A stretch of DNA of 64,000 nt, from positions 124,001-188,000 of the forward strand of contig NZ_CAJHCQ010000013.1 in NCBI RefSeq assembly GCF_904848665.1, read 5' to 3'. Origin of the DNA: Paraburkholderia hiiakae. Lineage in GTDB: Bacteria; Pseudomonadota; Gammaproteobacteria; Burkholderiales; Burkholderiaceae. Of the stretch, positions 34,451 through 43,749 are shown piece by piece; within the stretch, counting starts at the first letter, position 1; each line of letters begins with the position of its first letter. The translations under genes were made by a program, and so were the position numbers. The notes beneath the pieces were generated by a model. It was not told the origin of the DNA, did not search any database, and saw nothing but the letters and a program-made list of their open reading frames with translations.

Positions 34451-36073
34451 ATGCCAGACACGATCTCTACACGCACGAACGACGTTCTCGCGCAGCGCCT
34501 TTCCGTGCTGGGCAACGGGCCACATCGCGGCGCGCTCACGCGCGGACTGCGCGGCATCGAGAAGGAGAGCCTGCGCGTGACGCGCGACGGCCGTATCGCG
34601 ATGACGCCGCACGCCGCGGCGCTCGGTTCGGCGCTCACGCATCCGTCGCTTACCACCGACTATTCGGAAGCGTTGATCGAGATCATCACGTCCGCCGAGC
34701 CCGATGCGTCGATCACCCTCGCGAAGCTCGACGAGCTGCATCGCTACGTCTACGCCGTACTCGCGCGTGACGGCGAAATGCTCTGGAACGAATCGATGCC
34801 GGGCCTCTTGCCCGACACCGACGACGGCATTCCCATCGCGCACTATGGCGCCTCGAACATCGGCCGTCTGAAGTACGTCTACCGCATGGGCCTCGCGCTG
34901 CGATACGGGCGCACGATGCAGTGCATCGCCGGCATCCACTACAACTATTCGCTGAGCGACGAAGTGTGGCGCGTGTTGCACGCGCATCATCAGTCCACGG
35001 CCTCGCCCACCGACTATCAGTCCGAGCGCTACCTCGCGCTGATCCGCAATTTCCGCCGCACGAACTGGCTGCTCATGTACCTGTTCGGCGCTTCGCCCGC
35101 GCTCGACGCGCGCTTCCTGCGCGGCCGCGAGCACACGCTCGAAGCATTCGACGCCGACACGCTCTATCTGCCGTACGCGACGAGCCTGCGCATGAGCGAT
35201 CTCGGCTACTCGAACACGACGGGCCAGTCCGCCTTGCGCGCCGACTACGACACGCTGGCAGGCTATCTCGACGCGCTGGCGCAGGCCGTGAGCCAGCCGT
35301 ATCCGCCGTACGAGGCGATCGGCACGCATCGCGACGGCGAATGGGTGCAGATCAACACGAACGTGTTGCAGATCGAGAACGAGTTCTACTCGACGATTCG
35401 CCCGAAGCGCGTGACGCATCCCGGCGAGCGGCCGCTGCATGCGCTCGCCGCGCGTGGCGTGCAGTACGTCGAGGTGCGCTGCATGGACATCGACCCGTTC
35501 GAGCCAACCGGCATCTCGCTCGAAACCGCACGGTTTCTCGACGCCTACCTGCTCGCGTGCGCACTCGATGAAAGCCCTTTCCTGCCTGCCGACGCCTACG
35601 CCGAATCGAACGAAAACTTTGGCCTGGTGACGAAAGAAGGGCGCCGCCCGGGTCTTGCGCTCAAGCGTGACGGCAAGGACGTCCCGATGCACGAGTGGGC
35701 CGACGAGCTGTTCGAGAAGATCGGCCACGCAGCCGCGGTGCTCGACGCGGCGCACGGCAGCGACGAGCATACGCGCTCGCTCGCGGCACAACGCGCGAAG
35801 CTGGCCGACCCGTCGCTCACGCCATCGGCCCGTGTGCTCCAAACCATGCGCGATAGCAAGCAGTCCTTCCTGCAATTTGCACTCGCACAAAGTGAACGCC
35901 ACGCCGCGCAATTCCTCGCGCGCCCGCTGGACGCGGCGGTCACGGCCGAGTTCGACACGCTTGCGCGCGAATCGCTCGCAGAGCAGGCGCAACTCGAGCG
36001 CGACGAAGTCGGATCGTTCGACGCGTTCGTCGCCGCGTATCGCGCTTATACGCTCAATCGCTTCAGCGTCTGA
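34451..36073 (+). CDS. gshA: Glutamate-cysteine ligase (GshA, proteobacterial class I)
   Basis: 540 residues. 'GLRGIEKESLRVTRDGRIAMT', split for length, 'DYSEALIEIIT' and 'AGIHYNYSL' are class I GshA motifs. Catalyses the first step of glutathione synthesis, joining Glu and Cys through the gamma carboxylate. No clear ribosome site upstream of the ATG. A second, unrelated-class ligase (YbdK) is encoded at 61.8 kb. Confidence 0.94.
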   Translation: MPDTISTRTNDVLAQRLSVLGNGPHRGALTRGLRGIEKESLRVTRDGRIAMTPHAAALGSALTHPSLTTDYSEALIEIITSAEPDASITLAKLDELHRYVYAVLARDGEMLWNESMPGLLPDTDDGIPIAHYGASNIGRLKYVYRMGLALRYGRTMQCIAGIHYNYSLSDEVWRVLHAHHQSTASPTDYQSERYLALIRNFRRTNWLLMYLFGASPALDARFLRGREHTLEAFDADTLYLPYATSLRMSDLGYSNTTGQSALRADYDTLAGYLDALAQAVSQPYPPYEAIGTHRDGEWVQINTNVLQIENEFYSTIRPKRVTHPGERPLHALAARGVQYVEVRCMDIDPFEPTGISLETARFLDAYLLACALDESPFLPADAYAESNENFGLVTKEGRRPGLALKRDGKDVPMHEWADELFEKIGHAAAVLDAAHGSDEHTRSLAAQRAKLADPSLTPSARVLQTMRDSKQSFLQFALAQSERHAAQFLARPLDAAVTAEFDTLARESLAEQAQLERDEVGSFDAFVAAYRAYTLNRFSV

Positions 36074-36305
36074 GCCCGGCCTCTGGGCCGCACGCCAGTG
36101 CGCCATTGCGGCGCGCACATCCCATCGAAGTTTGCCCCAGGCACCGCATTTGCTCGCAACACCAGCGTGCAGATGCGGTCCAACCAGGGTAGGCGCCGCG
36201 TCACCGAGCTGCGCGGACGACGAGCGCACCGGGCGAACGAAGCTGAAAACACAAAAAATGCACGGGCCGCGCGCCATGCGGCTCACTCTGGGAGGAATCC
36301 ACGCG

Positions 36306-36788
36306 ATGAAACGAACTCTTGCGATCCTGCTGTGCGCGACGGCTGCGGCCTGCGCGTCGCGCGGGCAGGTCAATCCCGACATCATGCAGATCGCGACCGC
36401 ACCGCTCACCTGCTCGAACAAGGCGGAATGCGATCTCTGGTGGCAACGCGCGGAAGACTGGGTGCGCAGTCATTCGAAGTACGAAGTGCAGACTGTGACC
36501 GACACGCTGATCCAGACGTCGGGCCCGGGCGGTGGCCGGCGTCTGCTCGCCTATGAAATCACGAAGTCCGCCAACCCCGACGGCACGGCCACGATTGGCT
36601 TCGCCGCGCACTGCGACAGCTCGCTCGGCTGCAAGCCGAACCCGTGGTCGGCGGGCGCGGCGTTCAAGCAGTACGTGCGCACGGGCGTCGATGCGCCCAT
36701 TCCCGGCGACACGACCACGGGCGCAGGCGGCGACACGGCCGGCGTGAGTGGTGCAGCGGTGGCCGAGCCGGCCTCGAGCGCGCATTGA
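36306..36788 (+). CDS. Lipoprotein of unknown function
   Basis: 160 residues, GGAGG ten bases upstream. Lipoprotein signal with Cys after 'CATAAA' (about residue 18), then a soluble domain of ~110 residues with three more cysteines ('PLTCSNKAECDLWW', 'AHCDSSLGC') and a low-complexity Gly/Ala/Thr tail. Probably periplasmic, anchored to the outer membrane. Confidence 0.75.
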   Translation: MKRTLAILLCATAAACASRGQVNPDIMQIATAPLTCSNKAECDLWWQRAEDWVRSHSKYEVQTVTDTLIQTSGPGGGRRLLAYEITKSANPDGTATIGFAAHCDSSLGCKPNPWSAGAAFKQYVRTGVDAPIPGDTTTGAGGDTAGVSGAAVAEPASSAH

Positions 36789-37031
36789 TCGTTGCGCATT
36801 GGTCGCTGCGCAGTGATCGCTGGATTAATGGCTGCACTTGGCTCTGGCCGCGCGTGGTTAGCGCTGGCGCGCGCTCAGAGTGGCGACTTTGCGAATAGCG
36901 ACTTTCGAATGACGTCTGTTGCCGATTTAGGCATTGTCTGATTGAGCGAGGGATTGGGGAGCCCGTATCTTGGGTTGGTTTCGGCCTGCGTGGTCCGGGC
37001 CGTTCATCCTCATCCACAACTCGAATCGACA

Positions 37032-37751
37032 ATGAAACTGCGCCTTCTGTCCGCCAGTGCCGCGGCTGCCGTAATCGTCGCAGCCGCAGGCTGCACTACC
37101 GCCTCAGGCCCCACCCACAATCTCGACGTCGTCACGCTCGCTAACGGCTCGCAGGCGTACCGCGTGCAGTGTCTCGGCTTGCTCGAAAGCTCCAGGACCT
37201 GCATGGCGAAGGTCAATGAGATCTGCGGCACCAAGACGCCGCTGCGCGTCTCGTCGGTGGATCGCGCCGCTTCCGGGTTCAAGCCGGAAGACGATCCGCG
37301 TGAAATCACCTTCATCTGCCAGACGCCGCAGCCGCCGGCCCCGCCGCCGGCGCCGGTCGTGCAAGCGCCGACTCCGGCCCCCCAGGTTCAACCGCGCACG
37401 ATCACGCTCAATGCCGACGCCAACTTCGCGTTCGACAAGGCCGACCTGCTGCCCGCCGGCAAGCAGACGCTCGACCAGTTCATCGGGGAAAGCAGCAGCG
37501 TGAATATCGGCGCGATCGTGATCAGCGGCTACACGGACTCGGTTGGCTCGAAGGCTTATAACGACCGCCTCTCGCTGCGCCGCGCGCAGACGGTGCGCAA
37601 CTATCTGCAGTCGCACGGCCTGCACGCTAGCCAGTATGAAGTGCACGGTTACGGCTTCGCGAAGCCCGTCGCGTCGAACGCCACGCCTGAGGGCCGCGCG
37701 AAGAACCGTCGTGTCGAGATCGAAACGAGCGGCATCACGCAGCGTCAGTAA
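37032..37751 (+). CDS. OmpA-family peptidoglycan-binding lipoprotein
   Basis: 239 residues. Signal with lipobox AAGC (Cys21), a ~90-residue variable domain, a Pro-rich linker, then the OmpA C-terminal domain: 'FAFDKADLLPAG', 'ISGYTDSVGSKAYNDRLSLRRA' and 'EGRAKNRRVEI'. Binds diaminopimelate of peptidoglycan and stabilises the envelope. Ends 63 bp before the convergent efflux gene. Confidence 0.9.
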   Translation: MKLRLLSASAAAAVIVAAAGCTTASGPTHNLDVVTLANGSQAYRVQCLGLLESSRTCMAKVNEICGTKTPLRVSSVDRAASGFKPEDDPREITFICQTPQPPAPPPAPVVQAPTPAPQVQPRTITLNADANFAFDKADLLPAGKQTLDQFIGESSSVNIGAIVISGYTDSVGSKAYNDRLSLRRAQTVRNYLQSHGLHASQYEVHGYGFAKPVASNATPEGRAKNRRVEIETSGITQRQ

Positions 37752-37776
37752 CGCAGCGCGCAACGCGCACCCGGGC

Positions 37777-37796
37777 GCCCGCGGCTTTACGCGGGC
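37777..37796. terminator. Hairpin between convergent ompA-like and efflux genes
   Basis: GCCCGCG-GCTTTA-CGCGGGC. The T tract is weak on both sides, so it may be only a partial terminator. Confidence 0.4.
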
Positions 37797-37813
37797 GGCC
37801 TTTCGCGGGACCG

Positions 37814-39370
37814 TCAATGACCCATTGCCGGTCCCGCGCCCTTTTTCGGCTTCGTCGCCCACACCAGCAGGGCCAGCACGACAAACATCACGCAGGAAAT
37901 GCGGAAGAAGTCGTTGGTGGCCATCATGTAGCCCTGAGTCGTCACCACGTCGTTGAGCTTCGCGGTCAGGCTTTGACCTGCGAAACCGAGTTTTGCGAGC
38001 GCGTCCTTGTAGGCGATGGTGTTCGGCGAATACTGGCTCACCGATTCCGATAGCACGGCATGGTGATAAATCGCAGCGTCTTCCCAGAACGTCGTGCTCA
38101 CCGCCGTGCCGATTGCGCCCGAAAGCGTGCGCAGAAAGTTCGAGAGGCCCGAGGCGCTCGCGAGCCGCTCGTCGGGAACGCTCGAGAGCGTGATGGTCGT
38201 CATCGGCACGAAGAAGCAGGCCACGCCGATACCCTGCACGAGACGCGGCAAGATCACGTGGTTGAACGGCACATCGAGTGTGAACGTCGAGTTCCAGAGC
38301 GAGACGAGCGCGAACACGACGAACGCGAAGCTCGCGACCATGCGCAGATCGAGTCGGTGCATATTGCGCCCGATGAGCGGCGAAAGCACGAGCGCGAGCA
38401 GGCCCACCGGCGCGGTGGCCAGACCCGCGAGGCCCGCGGTATAGCCCATGACCGTCTGCAGCCAGAGCGGGAAGATCACCACCGAGCCGAAGAAAGCCAT
38501 GAAGCCGAACGAGATGATCATCGCGCCGAGCGCGAAATTGCGGTCGCGAAAGAGTGATAGATCGACCACGGGGTCCTTTTCCGTCGCCTCCCACGCAAGC
38601 ATGAACGCGAGCGCAACCACCGCGATGATCGCGAGCGTGACGATGAACGTCGAGTTGAACCAGTCGCGGTCCTTGCCGAGGTCGAGCATCATCTGCAGGC
38701 AGGACACGCCAATCACGAGGAGTGCGAGGCCCACGGCGTCGATGCGCTGCTTCGTCGTCTTTGTTTCGCGTCCGCGCAGCAGCAGGTACGCGCAGATGCC
38801 CGAGAAAAGGCCAATCGGCACGTTGATATAGAAGATCCACGGCCACGTGTAGTTGTCCGTGATCCAGCCGCCCATCACCGGTCCGAAGATGGGCGCGACG
38901 ATCACGGTCATCGCCCAGAGCCCGAGCGCGAGCCCGCGTTTGGCAGGCGGGTAGGAGCGCATGAGGATAGTCTGCGAAAGCGGGACCATCGGCCCGGAAA
39001 CGAGCCCTTGCACGAGACGGAATGCAATGAGCGTCTCGAAGTTCGTCGCGAAGCCGCACGCGGCCGAGGCCACCGTAAACAGCAGCACGGAGAGCGTGAA
39101 AAGGCGTACTTCGCCCACGCGGCGCGCGAGCCATCCGGTGAGCGGCACGGCAATCGCGGAGGCAACCGAATACGACGAGATGACCCACGTGCCTTCGCTG
39201 TTGGCGACACCCAGGTTGCCCGAAATGGTCGGGACCGCCACGTTTGCGATCGAGGTGTCCAGCACTTCCATGAAGGTGCCGAGCGCGAGCCCGACCGTGA
39301 GAAGCGCGAGCCTACCGCCGGAAAACGGTGCGGGCTCGGCCTGTGCGGGCACCGCGGAAGAAGTTGCCAT
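37814..39370 (-). CDS. emrB: EmrB/QacA-type MFS drug exporter (DHA2)
   Basis: 518 residues from the ATG at 39370, preceded by AAGGACACGGAAC. 14 predicted helices; motif A 'GWLARRVGEVRLF', motif C 'GPVMGGWITD', and the DHA2 start 'LDTSIANVAVPTI'. Proton-driven export of hydrophobic drugs. Usually works with the periplasmic adaptor EmrA and a TolC-like channel; the channel is at 40764, but no HlyD-type adaptor is encoded between it and marR. Probably repressed by the MarR gene upstream. Confidence 0.9.
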   Translation of the reverse strand: MATSSAVPAQAEPAPFSGGRLALLTVGLALGTFMEVLDTSIANVAVPTISGNLGVANSEGTWVISSYSVASAIAVPLTGWLARRVGEVRLFTLSVLLFTVASAACGFATNFETLIAFRLVQGLVSGPMVPLSQTILMRSYPPAKRGLALGLWAMTVIVAPIFGPVMGGWITDNYTWPWIFYINVPIGLFSGICAYLLLRGRETKTTKQRIDAVGLALLVIGVSCLQMMLDLGKDRDWFNSTFIVTLAIIAVVALAFMLAWEATEKDPVVDLSLFRDRNFALGAMIISFGFMAFFGSVVIFPLWLQTVMGYTAGLAGLATAPVGLLALVLSPLIGRNMHRLDLRMVASFAFVVFALVSLWNSTFTLDVPFNHVILPRLVQGIGVACFFVPMTTITLSSVPDERLASASGLSNFLRTLSGAIGTAVSTTFWEDAAIYHHAVLSESVSQYSPNTIAYKDALAKLGFAGQSLTAKLNDVVTTQGYMMATNDFFRISCVMFVVLALLVWATKPKKGAGPAMGH

Positions 39371-39519
39371 GTTCCGTGTCCTTGTTGGCTCGGCCGTTGC
39401 CGCTGCACCCCTGGAGCAGCGCACGCCAGCGTGTTATTTCATGCCAGTGCATTTTCTGCCCAGACAGTGATTCGATCGAATTGCGCCACTGCTGCGCCGC
39501 AGCGCGTCGGGCGACCTTT

Positions 39520-40044
39520 CTAGTCGCCGCCTTCCTGCGCCGGCGCTTCTGCGTCCTTGTCGGCGCCGTCCATCGATCCGCAAATCGGCGTGGTCGAGCC
39601 GTCATTGGCAATGAAGCGCTGCAGCAAATGAACGAGCGTCGCGACTTCTTCGGGAGTGAAGCCGCGCAACTGCTCGGACATCTCCGCGGCGATCAGTTCA
39701 GGCAATTGCTGCGCCGCCGTGCGTCCCTGATCGGTCAGTGCGAGTTCCACGACCCGGCGGTCCGCCTGGCTGCGCTGCCGCTCGAGAAAGCCCTTTTTCT
39801 CCAGTCGGTCGAGCATGCGCGTCATGGAGCCAGTGTCGTACGAGAGCGCGCGCGACATCTCGTTCGGCGTGCTGGCGCGCTCGAACCACAATAAAAGGAT
39901 CACACCGATTTGCGACGATGTAAGTCCAAGTGGCGCGACCGCACGGTCGATGCGCCCGGCCAGCACATTGCGCGCAGTCGAGAGGAAATAGCCGAGACTT
40001 GGCTCGACGCCCAGCCTGGCCGGGACGAATGGACCGTCGCTCAT
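39520..40044 (-). CDS. MarR-family transcriptional regulator of the efflux genes
   Basis: 174 residues. Winged-helix domain with 'LSYDTGSMTRMLDRLEKKGFLERQRSQADRRVVELALTDQG', here quoted only in part, typical of MarR dimers. Located 150 bp upstream of emrB on the same strand and divergent from the channel gene. Likely represses both; an inverted repeat ATTGCATAGTCAAT at 40208-40221 lies in the divergent region. Confidence 0.88.
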   Translation of the reverse strand: MSDGPFVPARLGVEPSLGYFLSTARNVLAGRIDRAVAPLGLTSSQIGVILLLWFERASTPNEMSRALSYDTGSMTRMLDRLEKKGFLERQRSQADRRVVELALTDQGRTAAQQLPELIAAEMSEQLRGFTPEEVATLVHLLQRFIANDGSTTPICGSMDGADKDAEAPAQEGGD

Positions 40045-40207
40045 GGCAGTTCGCTTTGCAGCGTCTCAGAAAACGAGCGGATTATAGCGGGTTACTTCGC
40101 TGCTCAGGCAGATAAATCAGTCAGCAGGTCGCAACCGTCTCTGCTGCAGTAATCGGCGCGTAAAAACAACAGTTGCATTGATGCGGTGCAAAGTATGTTG
40201 TGATTTG

Positions 40208-40221
40208 ATTGCATAGTCAAT
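40208..40221. promoter_or_regulatory. Candidate MarR operator
   Basis: ATTG-CATAGT-CAAT, imperfect inverted repeat just before the plus-strand ATG at 40225; another TTGCA...TGCAA pair lies at about 40170-40188. Sizes fit MarR dimers, but the match is by eye. Confidence 0.3.
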
Positions 40222-40224
40222 ATT

Positions 40225-40602
40225 ATGACAGGCAACCAGTTTCGTTCATCTCCGTTCACCCGTTTGGGCATCATGCTTTACCTGATCAACGCGCTTGGCG
40301 GCCTTGGCCGCTCCGTCACCGACACCGCCCGCCTTGCTTTCGCGAGGGCTGGCGCGGGTTCGTGGTGGGTGCGCGGGCGCAAGCTCGCGTTGTATGCGGC
40401 CATGTTTGCGCTGCCGGGCGGCTCGATCGCGGTAGTGGCTGTGGTGTGGGCGCAGCGTCGGCGCGCGCGGCACGAACCTGCAGCAGCGGGGGCTGTCGTG
40501 CCGGCCACGCCCGTCAACCCGGCAGCGGCAACGGCTGCACCCGCGTGCGCAGGCGGCCAACTCGCCTGCCGCGCACCGAAGCGCCGCCGTAACGACGCGT
40601 AA
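40225..40602 (+). CDS. Small membrane protein, function unknown
   Basis: 125 residues from the ATG at 40225; an internal ATG at 40273 is possible. One hydrophobic helix at about 52-75 after a basic stretch, then a low-complexity Ala/Pro tail. Upstream sequence lacks a good ribosome site. It lies between marR and the efflux channel gene and may share their regulation. Confidence 0.45.
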   Translation: MTGNQFRSSPFTRLGIMLYLINALGGLGRSVTDTARLAFARAGAGSWWVRGRKLALYAAMFALPGGSIAVVAVVWAQRRRARHEPAAAGAVVPATPVNPAAATAAPACAGGQLACRAPKRRRNDA

Positions 40603-40763
40603 CCTGCGCGTCTCGCGCCGTAACACCCGCCAACCCTTCCAACGCGTAAGCTTTCGGATTCCGCGTAATGACTAGCGCGTGCGCTACCATTGCCGCAACG
40701 CGACAACCCCGTGCGCGCCCGGCCGCCTGACTGCGCGCCGGTTGCATCGACAGGAATCCTTGC

Positions 40764-42350
40764 ATGCCTTGCCGTTTCGTCCGTCCCGGCGCCTCCGTTG
40801 GATCCGCCGGGTCCGTGGCGCGCAGCGCGCCCACACCGCTTTCCACGTTAGCGCTGTGCGCAGCCGCCGCGCTCACCTTCCAGTTGACTGGCTGCGCCGT
40901 CGGCCCCGACTATCACCGGCCCGCCGCCGCCGTGCCCGCCTCGTTCAAGGAAGCGCCCGAGGGCTGGAAGGTCGCGCAACCCGGCGATACCGCCGACCGC
41001 GGCGCCTGGTGGCTGATCTACGACGATGCGCAGCTCAATGCGCTGATGGATCAGCTCAACACCAGCAACCAGACAGTCGCGCAATACGCTGCCGCTTATC
41101 GACAGGCGCGTGCGCTCGTGGGCGAGGCCCGCGCGGCGTATTTTCCGGTGATCAGCGGTTCGTTCTCGGGCACGCGCTCGTACACGCCCACGCGCGTGGC
41201 CAACTCGAGCGGCGGGTTGTCGAGCGGCAGCATCAACAACAACGTCAACCTGGGGCTCGACGCCACCTGGGAACCCGACCTCTGGGGCAAGGTGAGCCGC
41301 ACCGTCAGCTCGCAGGAGGCGAGCCAGCAGGGCGCCGCCGCCGATCTCGCGAACGCGCGTCTGTCTGCGCAAGCCACGCTTGCGCAGACCTACTTCACGT
41401 TGCGCTCGCTCGACGCGCAGCAGAAGCTGCTCGACGACACGGTTGTGGCGTACCAGAAGTCGCTGCAACTCACGCAAAATCAGTACGCCCAGGGCGTGGC
41501 GGGCCGCGCCGACGTGATCCAGGCGCAAACCCAACTGCAGTCTGCCCAGGCTTCCGCGATCGACAACGGTGTGGCGCGCGCCCAGGACGAGCATGCGATT
41601 GCCGTGCTGGTCGGCCAGCCCGCCTCCACGTTCTCGATCGCGCCGTCGCCGCTCACCGCCACGCCGCCCACGGTGCCGCTCGCCATGCCGTCCGCGTTGC
41701 TCGAGCGCAGGCCCGACATCGCCTCGGCAGAGCGCAAGGCGGCGTCCGCCAATGAGCAGATCGGCGTCGCCATCGCAGCGTACTTCCCGACGCTCACGCT
41801 TTCCGCGAGCGGCGGCTTCGAAAGCTCGGTGCTGTCACAGCTGTTGCAGATGCCGTCGCGCTTCTGGACACTCGGGCCGTCGCTTGCCGGCACGATCTTC
41901 GACGCCGGGCTGCGTAAAGCGCAGACCGAAGCCGCGCGCGCCGCCTACGACCAGCAAGTGGCCACCTACCGGCAAACGGTGCTGGCCGCGTTCCAGGACG
42001 TGGAGGACAACCTCGCTTCGCAGCGCATCCTGGGGCAAGAGGTCGGCGTGCAGCAGCAGGCGGTGGAGTCGGCACAGCATGCGCTCGCGATCGTGACGAA
42101 CGAGTACAAAGCAGGCACGACCGATTTCCAGAACGTGCTTTCCGCGCAGGCCACGGCCTTCACCGCGCAGCAAAAGCTCGTGAGTATCGGCGGCCAGCGC
42201 ATGGTGTCGTCGGTGGGGCTCGTGAAGGCGCTGGGCGGCGGCTGGGATGCCGCGCAGATGGATCGCGAGACGGGCAGCGTGGCCGCGCCTTCGGTCGCTT
42301 CGGCGGCATCCGCGCCGGCGTTTGTGGCGACGGCCGTCCAGCCGCAGTAA
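40764..42350 (+). CDS. Outer-membrane efflux lipoprotein (NodT/OprM type)
   Basis: 528 residues. Lipobox LTGC (Cys44) followed by 'AVGPDYHRPAAAVP', the standard NodT-family start. Two outer-membrane-factor repeats: 'WWLIYDDAQLNALMDQ...ARAAYFPVISGSF' and 'LLERRPDIASAERKAASAN...IAAYFPTLTLSASGG'. Trimeric TolC-like exit duct. It partners pumps of RND or EmrAB type; here emrB is divergent. Confidence 0.92.
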   Translation: MPCRFVRPGASVGSAGSVARSAPTPLSTLALCAAAALTFQLTGCAVGPDYHRPAAAVPASFKEAPEGWKVAQPGDTADRGAWWLIYDDAQLNALMDQLNTSNQTVAQYAAAYRQARALVGEARAAYFPVISGSFSGTRSYTPTRVANSSGGLSSGSINNNVNLGLDATWEPDLWGKVSRTVSSQEASQQGAAADLANARLSAQATLAQTYFTLRSLDAQQKLLDDTVVAYQKSLQLTQNQYAQGVAGRADVIQAQTQLQSAQASAIDNGVARAQDEHAIAVLVGQPASTFSIAPSPLTATPPTVPLAMPSALLERRPDIASAERKAASANEQIGVAIAAYFPTLTLSASGGFESSVLSQLLQMPSRFWTLGPSLAGTIFDAGLRKAQTEAARAAYDQQVATYRQTVLAAFQDVEDNLASQRILGQEVGVQQQAVESAQHALAIVTNEYKAGTTDFQNVLSAQATAFTAQQKLVSIGGQRMVSSVGLVKALGGGWDAAQMDRETGSVAAPSVASAASAPAFVATAVQPQ

Positions 42351-42357
42351 TGCGTAC

Positions 42358-42377
42358 GCGCCCGCGCAGGCGGGCGC
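42358..42377. terminator. Bidirectional hairpin between the efflux channel and gspN
   Basis: GCGCCCGC-GCAG-GCGGGCGC, eight-base arms, between two convergent stops. No clear T tract. Confidence 0.45.
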
Positions 42378-42395
42378 ACGCTCAAACCGTGAACG

Positions 42396-43175
42396 TCAGC
42401 GGATGAATGTCAGCGCGACGGTTCCCGGCCCAATCGGCCGACCCAGCAGATTCAAGAGGCCTGCCAGATTGTCGCGCTGATCCGGCGTCGCGCTCGCGGT
42501 GCCCTGGAACGAGGCGGACGCGCGCGAGAACGAGCCGCGCCCCTCGAGCATCAGCGGGCCTTTCTGCGTCGAGAGATCGAGCGTCGACGTCGCCCCTTGT
42601 GCCTGCAACACGACCTGATACGTGCCGAGCGGCTTCACAAGCGACACTCGCGAACTCATGTCGGCGAGCGACACGCTCAGTCGTCCGAACGCATCCGTGC
42701 CGAACATGCGCCACGGGCTCCACGAAAGCCGCACCTTGCCATCCAGATCGAGCGTGTTGAAGGGCGCACCGAGACCCGCGAGCAGCGAGGCCGGCACGGC
42801 TATCGTGCCCGCGCTCACGTTCGCGCCACGCAACGTCGCATCCACCGTGACTGCGTCGGGCATCGCCTCGGTCTGCAGCATTTCCATACGCACGCGCGCG
42901 ACGAAAAGCGGCCAGAACGCCGTGCGCCAGACGATGCGCCCCGGCAGCAGCGTCGCGCCGCGCGCATCCTGGCCCGCTGCGAGCATCAGCGTGGCGGAGC
43001 CGTGCCAGAGCGAGCCTTCCGGATCGATCAGATTGACGTGCCCCTGGGTCGCGCGCGCGAACTGCGGCGCGATCCAGGCTGCGGGCAGGCGGGCGAGCAG
43101 CACGACAGCGCTCGACAACAAGCCCACGATCAGCCAGGGCAACGCGGCGCGCAAGCGCCGCATCCAGTAACTCAT
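42396..43175 (-). CDS. gspN: Type II secretion protein N
   Basis: 259 residues. One N-terminal membrane helix (about 11-33), then a periplasmic beta-rich domain with 'LWHGSATLML' and 'LGRPIGPGTVALTF' segments matching GspN. Inner-membrane protein; may interact with the secretin pathway but is dispensable in some species. Last gene of the gspG-N operon. Confidence 0.85.
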   Translation of the reverse strand: MSYWMRRLRAALPWLIVGLLSSAVVLLARLPAAWIAPQFARATQGHVNLIDPEGSLWHGSATLMLAAGQDARGATLLPGRIVWRTAFWPLFVARVRMEMLQTEAMPDAVTVDATLRGANVSAGTIAVPASLLAGLGAPFNTLDLDGKVRLSWSPWRMFGTDAFGRLSVSLADMSSRVSLVKPLGTYQVVLQAQGATSTLDLSTQKGPLMLEGRGSFSRASASFQGTASATPDQRDNLAGLLNLLGRPIGPGTVALTFIR

Positions 43176-43230
43176 TGCTTATTTCTCCGGCGATTCTCAG
43201 TGCGCGCCTCTCGATGCGCGCTTTTTCTTT

Positions 43231-43749
43231 TTAATGCGTATTCGCCGGTTGCAGCGAGGCCGTCAAGTCGACCTGGCCATCGGCCTTCAGCGCAGTGATG
43301 TGCGCCTCGACCACCTGCACCTTGAACTGCTTGCGCACGTCGTCGAGCCACGCGGCCCACGCCGGAAACGACGCATTCTTCATCTGCACCTGCACCGTCG
43401 TGCCGATCAGCTGAATCTGCGCGCCCGTGAGCGCGTGATCGGCAAGCGATGCGGTGACTGCGTCCTTGAGCGCCTGGCCGCCCGGCGCTACGCTCGCCGC
43501 GGCGCCCGCAAGCGAGCGCGCCTCGTCGGCCTCGGCCGTCATCTGCGCGAGTCCGCGCTGCATGCCGGGCAGGCTCTCACGCAGGCGCGCGCGGCCGTCG
43601 GCGGCGGGCTGCCACAGCACCGACCAGCCGATCGCCAATGCAAGCACCGCGCCACCCCACGTGAGGAGCCCCTTTTCGCGCGTCGTGCGCGCTTCCCAGA
43701 AGGTCGCCCAGGCCTCGGCCCATGCGCCGCTCATCGCCGTTGTCTTCAC
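43231..43749 (-). CDS. gspM: Type II secretion protein M
   Basis: 172 residues from GTG at 43749 with GGAG upstream, overlapping the gspL stop (GTGA). Single membrane helix (about 30-46, 'GLLTWGGAVLALAIGWSV'), then a ferredoxin-like periplasmic domain. Forms the inner-membrane platform with GspL, F and C. Confidence 0.88.
   Translation of the reverse strand: MKTTAMSGAWAEAWATFWEARTTREKGLLTWGGAVLALAIGWSVLWQPAADGRARLRESLPGMQRGLAQMTAEADEARSLAGAAASVAPGGQALKDAVTASLADHALTGAQIQLIGTTVQVQMKNASFPAWAAWLDDVRKQFKVQVVEAHITALKADGQVDLTASLQPANTH

Noticed and set aside
43195..43232. GCGCGC...GCGCGC hairpin with T tract on the plus strand between gspN and gspM
   Set aside because: It would terminate a plus-strand transcript, but no plus-strand gene precedes it; probably chance in GC-rich sequence.
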